Positions 47,348 to 54,575 of a DNA stretch of 64,000 nt are shown piece by piece. Positions within the stretch are counted from its first letter, which is position 1, and each line of letters starts with the position of its first letter. This DNA comes from Sinorhizobium arboris LMG 14919 (GTDB lineage: Bacteria; Pseudomonadota; Alphaproteobacteria; Rhizobiales; Rhizobiaceae): NCBI RefSeq assembly GCF_000427465.1, contig NZ_ATYB01000014.1, positions 2,534,058 to 2,598,057 of the forward strand, read 5' to 3'. Made by a program: the position numbers and the translations under genes. Under the pieces are notes generated by a model. That model saw only the letters and a program-made list of their open reading frames with translations, ran no database searches and was not told where the DNA came from.

Positions 47348-47539
47348 TTGCCGGCAGGCGCCGTTGACCTCGCTGATGGATGGTGGATTCCGCCACGGGC
47401 GAATTGATCGGCCGGATCCTGAAATAGAGCGGCCGCATTCCGCAGACGAGGTTGCATCGGCGAAGCCGCTTAGGGAGGCGGCGCCTGAATTACACGATGC
47501 ATCCGGCGGTCTTGCGGGCGCCCAAGAGCGGGCTCTGTA

Positions 47540-47902
47540 TCAGGCCGCCATGGACTGGCTGGCGAAAACACTCGTCAGAATCTTGCGGTCGAATGGCTTC
47601 AGCAGGAAGTCATCGGCACCGGCCCGCTTGCCGGCCATCATCTTCTTGAGATCCGCCTGGACGACGCAGTAATAGATCCGCACCGAGGCGCCTTCCGGCA
47701 GGCGACGGATATTGCCGATCAGATCGAGCGCACCATCGAGGCCCGCGTCGACGATGAGGATGTTCGGCAGTTCGGCTTCGCATCGAACCAGTGCGTCAAG
47801 GCTGCTCGGCGCCTCGGAAACCAGGAACCCCATTCCCGATAGAATGCGTTTCCCGACCTTGCGCACAACATCCGACCCGTCAGCAATCATCAAGCGCCGC
47901 AC
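47540..47902 (-). CDS. Atypical CheY-like receiver protein
   Basis: 120 residues from GTG 47902, which has AAGGAG eight bases upstream. It is a stand-alone receiver domain: D52 is the phosphoacceptor (ILIVDAGLDGALDL) and LLKPF holds the conserved Lys. The first acidic pair is reduced to A-D (MIADGSD), and the usual Thr/Ser after strand 4 is replaced in RIYYCVVQ by Cys. It is placed between ctrA and chpT, convergent with ctrA. It may take or drain phosphate in the ChpT relay, but this is a guess. Confidence 0.75.
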   Translation of the reverse strand: MRRLMIADGSDVVRKVGKRILSGMGFLVSEAPSSLDALVRCEAELPNILIVDAGLDGALDLIGNIRRLPEGASVRIYYCVVQADLKKMMAGKRAGADDFLLKPFDRKILTSVFASQSMAA

Positions 47903-48149
47903 GTTCAAACTCCTTCCCGTTTCGCCACACGCGAAACCATCTCCATCAAGCAATCCTATACGGATTTGGCAAAGAAACAGTTACCGCGGTGACGCGACAT
48001 CGCCCGCCGCCGCAAAACCGTCGGCGCTTCCGACCAGTTGGACAGATGCGGTCGTGAAGAATGCGGGAGGGCGCATGCGTCCTCCCGTTCCCAGGCGATG
48101 AGACGATGGAATTGGCCGGATTACTCCGAAAACCGCGCCCGGTTCCGCT

Positions 48150-48815
48150 TCAGGCGTTCACCGTTTCGGGCGCTACGACGCGAGCGGAGAAGACGATGGC
48201 TTCGCCGGTCGATACGACGTCGATCGCCATCCCGGCCTCTTCCGCCAGGAGCACCGTGTAATAGGGCTGGATCGAATGTGCGTCGACCGCCTCCTCCGGC
48301 GTGCCGGAGATGAGCTCCACCAGCTTCGGCGGCACGCGCATCATCCGACCCTTGGCATTGAGGGTGAATATTGCGTCGAACTCCGGATTTTCCAGAGTGA
48401 TGTCAATGACGCCGCCACGCGGGATCGAGCCATAGGCGATCAGGAACAGGTTCAGGAGCAGCTTGACGCGGTTCTTGGCGATGATCGCGCGCGGACCGTT
48501 CCAGTTGACTTCGGTCTTCTTCTCCGAAGCGGCAAAATCCTTGGCGGCCTTCTCGGCCTCGCCGGTGTCGATCGAGGCGCCGACCGAGCCCGAGGCCCCG
48601 AATGCAAGGCGCGCGAATTTCAGCCGTACCGAAGCATTGAGCGCGCTGGTGCGAATGAGGTCCATCGCATCCGCATCGGCGCCGCCCTCGTCGAGGAGTT
48701 CGAGACCGTTGTTGATGGCGCCGACCGGCGAGATGATGTCGTGGCAGACGCGACTGCACAGCAGCGCGGCCAGATCGGGTCCCGTCAATGTCAGATTCGG
48801 ATTCTTTGCCATCAT
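48150..48815 (-). CDS. chpT: Histidine phosphotransferase ChpT
   Basis: 221 residues. It begins with the dimerisation helices and the phosphorylated H25 in SRVCHDIISPVGAINNGLELL, followed by a degenerate ATPase-like C-terminal domain (IIAKNRVKLLLNLFLIAYGSIPRGGVIDITL). In Caulobacter ChpT passes phosphate from CckA to CtrA and CpdR. The pairing of ctrA and chpT in one region supports the call. AAGGAAG precedes the ATG. Confidence 0.93.
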   Translation of the reverse strand: MMAKNPNLTLTGPDLAALLCSRVCHDIISPVGAINNGLELLDEGGADADAMDLIRTSALNASVRLKFARLAFGASGSVGASIDTGEAEKAAKDFAASEKKTEVNWNGPRAIIAKNRVKLLLNLFLIAYGSIPRGGVIDITLENPEFDAIFTLNAKGRMMRVPPKLVELISGTPEEAVDAHSIQPYYTVLLAEEAGMAIDVVSTGEAIVFSARVVAPETVNA

Positions 48816-49178
48816 TCTTCCTTGTTCGCTTCAAACCGGATCACGGGCTGTTGGGGCGCCGGGCGCACGCAAAGCCCGATGCTGCTCCCGCACGGTCGTG
48901 AGTAAGATCATGAGGCGGGCGGTCGTGCCATATAACGATAAGCCATAATGACATCACATTTGGTAAACCGATTGTTAAGATCATCGGTTCAAATTGTCGG
49001 AGCGCCCGATTTTCAGGGGGTTCCTGGAAACCGATAAGGCGCACTCGTTCGAATTGCCAGTGCGTCCCGCGCGCATTCTTGTGAAAAACGGTCATGCCGG
49101 CACCGGCCGCGCAGCCGATCGAAGAGCCGGTCATGCGGCCGACGCGCGAGCCGCTTTCGCGCCCCGACGGAGGAAACG
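48816..49178. other. Divergent intergenic region chpT-eipA
   Basis: 363 bases without a gene. It contains a CtrA-box-like site at 48964-48978, and the promoters of both neighbours are expected here. Confidence 0.45.
48964..48978. promoter_or_regulatory. CtrA-box-like site between chpT and eipA
   Basis: TAAA-CCGATTG-TTAA differs from TTAA-N7-TTAA by one base. It is 149 bases upstream of chpT and about 200 bases upstream of eipA. One such site can arise by chance. Confidence 0.35.
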
Positions 49179-49781
49179 ATGCAGCCGATGATGAAGACGA
49201 CCCGGATGGCTGTCCGCGCTATTGTTACCATGATGGCTCTGGTGGCCAGCGTCCTGATCGCCGGCACCGGGGGTGCGCAGGCGCAATCCCAGAACACGAG
49301 CCAGTACACGATGCAGGAGATCGTCGACGCCGGTCACGGCTTCTTTGGCGAAACGTCCGGCGGCCTTGCCAAGGTGGTCGAGCGGGCCTTCGAGCGCTAT
49401 GGTCTGCCGAACGGTTATATCCTCGGCCAGGAAGGATCCGGCGCCTTTATCGCCGGCGTCACCTACGGCGAAGGCGAGCTCCATACGAAGAACGTCGGAC
49501 AGCACAGCGTCTTCTGGCAGGGCCCGTCGCTCGGGCTCGACTGGGGCGGACAAGGCAGCCGCGCCATGATGCTTGTCTACAATCTGCCGAGCGTCCCGGC
49601 TCTCTACAAGCGCTTCGGCGGCGTCTCAGGCTCCGCTTACGTGGTCGCCGGGGTCGGCATGACGGTGCTGACGGACGAACATGTCGTGGTGGTGCCTATC
49701 CGCACCGGCATCGGCGCAAGACTCGGGATCAATGTCGGTTACCTCAAGCTGACGCAGCAGCCGACCTGGAACCCCTTCTGA
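49179..49781 (+). CDS. eipA: EipA-family envelope protein (DUF1134)
   Basis: 200 residues with GGAGGAAAC before ATG 49179 and a signal peptide ending near GGAQAQ. The DUF1134 pattern is clear (EIVDAGHGFFGETSGGLAKVVERAF, GVTYGEGELHTKN, YNLPSVPALYKRFGGVSGSAYVVAGVGMTVL). In Brucella EipA is a periplasmic beta-barrel-like protein needed for envelope integrity and virulence, and it is regulated by CtrA-related signalling. Its neighbours here are chpT and ctrA. Confidence 0.88.
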   Translation: MQPMMKTTRMAVRAIVTMMALVASVLIAGTGGAQAQSQNTSQYTMQEIVDAGHGFFGETSGGLAKVVERAFERYGLPNGYILGQEGSGAFIAGVTYGEGELHTKNVGQHSVFWQGPSLGLDWGGQGSRAMMLVYNLPSVPALYKRFGGVSGSAYVVAGVGMTVLTDEHVVVVPIRTGIGARLGINVGYLKLTQQPTWNPF

Positions 49782-49931
49782 GGCTTCCGCGGCGCAGCAC
49801 CGATGAACGCTGCCCTTCGAAAAGACGTGCAAGCTTGCGGTAATTGTTGCAGCATTTCCTGCATCATGCTTACTGCATGAACGCGAATGCCTGCCTGCTG
49901 CAGACCCGGTCCTCACTGAAACGGCCAGCAC

Positions 49932-51011
49932 GTGATTGAATATGCGCTCCTCTTTGCCCTCGGCTTCCTGACGGCGGTCGTCATCGGCCTTCTCGTCGCG
50001 CCTGCCATCCAGAGACGCATCGTGCGCTTTGCGGAGGACAGGCTGAAGGCGACGATGCCTCTCAGTCCGCAGGAAGTGCGCGCGCAAAGGGATGCCGCGC
50101 GCGCAGCCTATGCCGTCGAAAATGCAAAGGCGCTTCAGGCGCTGCGCCGCGAGCGCGACAAGGCCGTCGCGCTGATGGTGCAGAACGAACGGACCTTGAA
50201 GGACGCGCGCCATCTGGCGAGCGAAAATACCGAACTCCAGGCGCAGCTGGCGGATATGAACGTCGAAGCGGCCTACATGCGCTCCACGATCCGCCAGCTC
50301 GAGCAACGCCTGGAAAGCATGAAAGAGGCTGCCAAAAACGCGGCACGGGAGAACGGCGCGGTTTCCGGGACCGTGCGTTCACTGCAGAGCCGGATCGAGA
50401 AGCAAAGCGCGGACCTCGACGGCCTCAGGATAGACCTTGCTGCGCGCGATACCGAAGTCGAGCATCTGAAGAGCCGCATGGCAGCAATGCGCGACGAGCG
50501 CGAGACGTTGCGCGCCAACCTCAAGGCGGAAACCGCCCGGGCCCGGGAGATGGAGCTGCGCCTTACCAGAGACGAGGCACGCATGCACCAACTCGAAAAC
50601 CGGCTCGCCCGCGAAACGGCGGCCAACGCCGATCGCGAGAGTGCGCTTGAGCAGCGCGCGGCCGAGATCGCCCATTTGAGATCGCGGATCAAAACGCGCG
50701 GTGCGAAGCGTTCGAAGCAGGCGGACGAGCATGACGCGGCGGATGGGCTCGACACGACAGCGCTTTCCGATGATCTCAGAAACCGGGCGACAGCGCTCTC
50801 GGAACGCCTTGCCGGCTCCAAATCGGCTGCTCACGATGAGGCGCTCCGCGAGGAGATGGCCGAAATCGCAGCTGGCATGGTCACCCTGACCGCGGCGCGC
50901 GAGGGCGACACCTCACCAATCCACGGCCTTCTCGCCGGCGAAGATGCCGAAGGGCAGGCAGACCGCACGAGCCTGGCGCGGCGGGTCAAGGAGATGCTGG
51001 GGCCCGAATGA
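49932..51011 (+). CDS. Membrane-anchored coiled-coil protein, unrecognised
   Basis: 359 residues from GTG 49932. One N-terminal transmembrane helix (IEYALLFALGFLTAVVIGLLVAPAI) is followed by long charged coiled coil from about residue 55 to 235 (QAQLADMNVEAAYMRSTIRQLEQRL) and a C-terminal part with AIL-type residues ending RRVKEMLGPE. Such single-pass coiled-coil proteins are known in the Rhizobiales but I do not recognise a named family. A structural or scaffolding role in the envelope is only inferred. Confidence 0.7.
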   Translation: MIEYALLFALGFLTAVVIGLLVAPAIQRRIVRFAEDRLKATMPLSPQEVRAQRDAARAAYAVENAKALQALRRERDKAVALMVQNERTLKDARHLASENTELQAQLADMNVEAAYMRSTIRQLEQRLESMKEAAKNAARENGAVSGTVRSLQSRIEKQSADLDGLRIDLAARDTEVEHLKSRMAAMRDERETLRANLKAETARAREMELRLTRDEARMHQLENRLARETAANADRESALEQRAAEIAHLRSRIKTRGAKRSKQADEHDAADGLDTTALSDDLRNRATALSERLAGSKSAAHDEALREEMAEIAAGMVTLTAAREGDTSPIHGLLAGEDAEGQADRTSLARRVKEMLGPE

Positions 51012-51057
51012 GATCAGGGCGCCTGACGCGGGCGGCATTCGCACGCTCGCCGTTGCC

Positions 51058-51885
51058 TCAAACCCTGCCGTTGACGACTGCAACCTGATGCAGCGCGATG
51101 CCCGCGGCCATCGCCACGTTGAGGCTGTCCAGACCCGGACGCTGCCGGATGCGCGCCGTGCGGATTTGTGAAAGTATCGTTTCAGGCAGTCCCTCGCCCT
51201 CAGTGCCGACCAGCAATGCGATGCGCGGCGCCGGCGGAATTGCAGCGATGTCTACGGTACCGCGCGGGGACAGGCCCCAGACGACGAAATCTGCCGTCTG
51301 AAGCCGTTCGATCAGCTCCGCCGCGGTACCCTCGCGCGCAAAGGGCAGCGTCAGCACCGAGCCGACGGACACGCGGATTGCCTTGCGGTACATCGGATCG
51401 CAGCTCGTCGAGTCCATCAGCACCGCGTCAACTCCGAAAGCCGCAGCATTGCGAAAGAGCGCCCCCATATTGTCGTGGTTCGATATGCCGCAGGCAGCCA
51501 GCACGAGGCTCGACTGCGGCAATTCCGCAATCAGCGCGTCGCGCCCCGTCGCGGCATCGCGCCGGCCCAGCGCCAGCACGCCGCGATGCATGTTGAAACC
51601 GGCGATCGCGTCGAAGACCCCGTCCGCGGCCACATAGACGGGAACGTCCGACGGAAACTGCGCGAGCAGCTCCGCGACGCCCGCAACCCGACTGTCGAGG
51701 AGCAGGATCGCCTCGGCTGCGATGCCGCGCCCTGCGCGATGCGCGGCCGCGAGCATCCTGAGCACAACGGTCCCCTCGGCGATGAATCGGCCCTGCCGTC
51801 CCGTCAGATCGCGCTCCTTGATCGAGACGAACCCGGCAATGCGCGGGTCCGCCGGATCGTCGATGCGAAGGAGCGGCCGGGTCAT
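51058..51885 (-). CDS. SpoU/TrmH-family RNA 2'-O-methyltransferase
   Basis: 275 residues from ATG 51885. The N-terminal substrate-binding domain (about 1-110) is followed by the SPOUT methyltransferase with the three motifs: NHDNMGALFRNAAAFG, LLVGTEGEGLP and SLNVAMAAGIALHQ, including the knot loop. It probably methylates a tRNA or rRNA ribose; the target nucleotide is not deducible. The start is four bases after the small membrane gene, so they are co-transcribed. Confidence 0.9.
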   Translation of the reverse strand: MTRPLLRIDDPADPRIAGFVSIKERDLTGRQGRFIAEGTVVLRMLAAAHRAGRGIAAEAILLLDSRVAGVAELLAQFPSDVPVYVAADGVFDAIAGFNMHRGVLALGRRDAATGRDALIAELPQSSLVLAACGISNHDNMGALFRNAAAFGVDAVLMDSTSCDPMYRKAIRVSVGSVLTLPFAREGTAAELIERLQTADFVVWGLSPRGTVDIAAIPPAPRIALLVGTEGEGLPETILSQIRTARIRQRPGLDSLNVAMAAGIALHQVAVVNGRV

Positions 51886-51889
51886 GTCG

Positions 51890-52273
51890 TCAGTTGTTCC
51901 TGACCGTGACGTCGGCGACGATGCGGCCGGCCCTGATGTCGAAAACGATCGCGCGGGGCTCCGCGCCGGGCAAACTGCCGTAGAAGAGGAGCTGGGAGCC
52001 GGAGAGCGCCACATCGCTCACGGTAAAGCCGGCCGGCAGAGCCGCGATCGCGCTCACCGGCGCGTCGCCCGGCACGCTCAAAGCCGGCTGCGCCGCCTCG
52101 GCGCTCCCGTCCGTGCGGGTCAGCTTATAGACAATCGCCCCGAGGACGGCCATAAGCATCACCAGCATCACGCCGGCCGAGACGAGTTGCAGGCGAACCA
52201 TCTTGCGGCGGACGTTCTCCATCGCTGGATCAAGCGGCTTGTCTTCCTGTTCTTCAGGCTCGATTGCGGTCAT
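51890..52273 (-). CDS. Small membrane protein (DUF6476-like)
   Basis: 127 residues. A charged N-terminus (EEQEDKPLDPAMENVRRKMVRLQ) precedes one transmembrane helix (LVSAGVMLVMLMAVLGAIVYKL), and the C-terminal 60 residues look like a periplasmic beta domain (GFTVSDVALSGSQLLFYGSLPGAEPRAIVFDI). The family is conserved in rhizobia; no function is known. It lies 29 bases from the divergent pseudouridine synthase gene. Confidence 0.7.
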   Translation of the reverse strand: MTAIEPEEQEDKPLDPAMENVRRKMVRLQLVSAGVMLVMLMAVLGAIVYKLTRTDGSAEAAQPALSVPGDAPVSAIAALPAGFTVSDVALSGSQLLFYGSLPGAEPRAIVFDIRAGRIVADVTVRNN

Positions 52274-52302
52274 GGTCGGCTTTCTATCGGAATTGGAACG
52301 GA

Positions 52303-53334
52303 ATGAACGATCCCTTTAAACAAGCGCCCGGCAATAGGAAAGTCCTCAAGGCGGGCGATGACGCGGCCGGGCGCCTCGACGCCTTCCTGACGGAAGCGCT
52401 TGCGGGCGAGTTTTCCCGCAACCGCATCAAGAGCCTGATCGAGCAAGGGGCCGTCTCGATCAACGGCGCGACCGTTACCGAGCCGAAGCGAAAGGTTCAC
52501 CCCGGCGACACCTTCCGTATTGCCTTGCCCGAGCCGGAGGATCCCGAGCCCAAGGGTGAGGCGATCCCACTCGACGTGCTTTATGAGGACCTGGACCTGA
52601 TCGTGCTGATGAAGCCCGCCGGCCTGGTCGTGCATCCAGGCGCCGGCAATTGGACGGGAACTCTCGTCAACGCGCTCATCCACCATTGCGGCGACAGCCT
52701 TTCGGGCATCGGAGGCGTCAAGCGCCCCGGCATCGTGCATCGCCTCGACAAGGACACGAGCGGCGTCATGGTGGTCGCGAAGAACGACGCCGCGCACCGC
52801 CATCTTTCGGATCAGTTCGCCGACCACGGCCGCAGCGGTCCGCTCGAGCGCGCCTATCGTGCCGTGGTCTGGGGCAGGCCGCGCCAACTGAAAGGCAGGA
52901 TCGATGCACCGCTGGGGCGAGCCGGCGACCGGACGAAACGGGCCGTCAAACGCGAGGACAGCGACGATGCCCGGGAGGCGATCACGCATTACGAGGTGGT
53001 CGAGCGCTATCACGAAAAGCCGGACGGCACCTCTCTGGCCTCGACCGTCGAATGCCGTCTGGAGACCGGGCGTACCCACCAGATCCGCGTGCACATGGCC
53101 CATATCGGTCATCCGCTGATAGGCGACCCGGATTACGGCGCGGCCTTCCGGACCAAGGCAAATCTTTTACCGGAGCCGGCGAAGGCCGTCGTCAATCGTT
53201 TTCCACGACAGGCCCTGCACGCCTTCATGCTGCAGTTCGAGCATCCCGCGACCGGCGAGACCCTGCATTTCGAAGCGCCGATGCCGGCGGATATGCAGGA
53301 ATTGATCGCGGCCCTGCGGGCCGAAGCCTCTTGA
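52303..53334 (+). CDS. RluA-family pseudouridine synthase (RluD-like)
   Basis: 343 residues from ATG 52303. An N-terminal S4 domain (LDAFLTEALAGEFSRNRIKSLIEQGAVSINGATV) precedes the catalytic domain with the invariant Asp in VHRLDKDTSGVMV, and the C-terminal RTHQIRVHMAHIGHPLIGD motif. RluD isomerises U1911, U1915 and U1917 in 23S rRNA helix 69; close relatives act on other sites, so the target is likely rather than certain. Confidence 0.92.
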   Translation: MNDPFKQAPGNRKVLKAGDDAAGRLDAFLTEALAGEFSRNRIKSLIEQGAVSINGATVTEPKRKVHPGDTFRIALPEPEDPEPKGEAIPLDVLYEDLDLIVLMKPAGLVVHPGAGNWTGTLVNALIHHCGDSLSGIGGVKRPGIVHRLDKDTSGVMVVAKNDAAHRHLSDQFADHGRSGPLERAYRAVVWGRPRQLKGRIDAPLGRAGDRTKRAVKREDSDDAREAITHYEVVERYHEKPDGTSLASTVECRLETGRTHQIRVHMAHIGHPLIGDPDYGAAFRTKANLLPEPAKAVVNRFPRQALHAFMLQFEHPATGETLHFEAPMPADMQELIAALRAEAS

Positions 53335-53532
53335 ATTTGCGCGTGAAAATTCCAATCTTATAGTCGCTTCAATTCGCCAATTCCTTTTCTCTGGCTTCAC
53401 GACAGCGTGAAACTGGATTCCTTGAATCATGCTTTCGCCGTACTTATTTGTTAGCCTCGTGGGGTCTTGGATGAAGACCCACAGGCCCGGCCTGCCGTCC
53501 CGGAGGCCGGCGACGCACAAAGGGGGTGCTTC

Positions 53533-54438
53533 ATGGCCCGCAATACCTTGCCGACCATTGCCGCTGGAGAGGGCGGCCTCAATCGATATCTCGACGAGAT
53601 TCGCAAGTTTCCGATGCTTGAGCCGCAGGAAGAGTACATGCTCGCCAAGCGGTACCAGGAGCATGACGACCGCAATGCCGCGCACAAGCTCGTAACGAGC
53701 CACCTGCGCCTCGTCGCCAAAATCGCAATGGGCTATCGCGGCTACGGCCTGCCGATCGGCGAAGTCATATCCGAAGGCAATGTCGGCCTGATGCAGGCGG
53801 TCAAGAAGTTCGAGCCCGATCGCGGCTTCCGCCTGGCGACCTACGCCATGTGGTGGATCAAGGCTGCCATCCAGGAATATATCCTGCGCTCGTGGTCTCT
53901 GGTCAAAATGGGCACGACGGCAAACCAGAAACGCCTGTTCTTCAACCTGAGACGGCTGAAAGGCCGCATCCAGGCGCTCGACGAAGGCGACCTCAAGCCG
54001 GAACAGGTGAAGGAGATCGCCACGACCCTGAAGGTCAGCGAGGACGAGGTCATCTCGATGAACCGCCGCCTTTCGGGCGACGCTTCGCTCAACGCGCCGA
54101 TCAAGGCGAGCGAAGGCGAGTCCGGCCAGTGGCAGGACTGGCTCGTCGACGAACATGACAATCAGGAAGAAATCCTGATCGAACAGGACGAACTCGACAG
54201 CCGCCGCGCATTGCTGGCCGATGCCATGAAGGTCCTGAACGACCGTGAACGCCGGATCTTCGAGGCCCGTCGCCTCACCGAGGAACCGATAACGCTTGAG
54301 GACCTCTCGACCGAGTTCGACATCAGCCGCGAGCGCGTGCGACAGATCGAGGTTCGTGCCTTCGAAAAGGTCCAGGAAGCCGTACGCAAGGCCGCGCTGG
54401 AACGCGCCAGTGCACTGCGCGTGGTCGAGGGTGCATAA
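53533..54438 (+). CDS. rpoH: RNA polymerase sigma-32 factor RpoH
   Basis: 301 residues from ATG 53533. The sigma-32 layout is complete: region 2 (YGLPIGEVISEGNVGLMQAVKKFEPDRGFRLATYAMWWIKAAIQEYIL), the RpoH box (NQKRLFFNLRR), and region 4 with the HTH (SREIRV-like ISRERVRQIEVRAFEKVQEAV). It directs heat-shock transcription. S. meliloti has two such genes; the sequence and position fit rpoH1. GGGGGTGC precedes the start and a good terminator follows. Confidence 0.97.
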   Translation: MARNTLPTIAAGEGGLNRYLDEIRKFPMLEPQEEYMLAKRYQEHDDRNAAHKLVTSHLRLVAKIAMGYRGYGLPIGEVISEGNVGLMQAVKKFEPDRGFRLATYAMWWIKAAIQEYILRSWSLVKMGTTANQKRLFFNLRRLKGRIQALDEGDLKPEQVKEIATTLKVSEDEVISMNRRLSGDASLNAPIKASEGESGQWQDWLVDEHDNQEEILIEQDELDSRRALLADAMKVLNDRERRIFEARRLTEEPITLEDLSTEFDISRERVRQIEVRAFEKVQEAVRKAALERASALRVVEGA

Positions 54439-54466
54439 AGAAGTCCGCTTTTTCCTTGGGAGCTAC

Positions 54467-54511
54467 GCAATTCCGGACGGAAAGCCGCGGCGCACTTTTT
54501 CTGGAATTGCT
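54467..54511. repeat. Palindromic repeat, GCAATTCC type, copy 2
   Basis: GCAATTCC ... GGAATTGC unit nearly identical to 40025-40070, between rpoH and its terminator. Confidence 0.8.
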
Positions 54512-54520
54512 CTGGAAACG

Positions 54521-54553
54521 AAATCCCGGCCGGATACCCGGCCGGGATTTTTT
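54521..54553. terminator. Terminator between rpoH and the convergent gene
   Basis: A 13-bp stem AAATCCCGGCCGG / CCGGCCGGGATTT with a four-base loop, followed by TTT. It serves rpoH and probably the convergent gene as well. Confidence 0.9.
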
Positions 54554-54575
54554 CATGTCTCCCTGAAGCGGGCGC

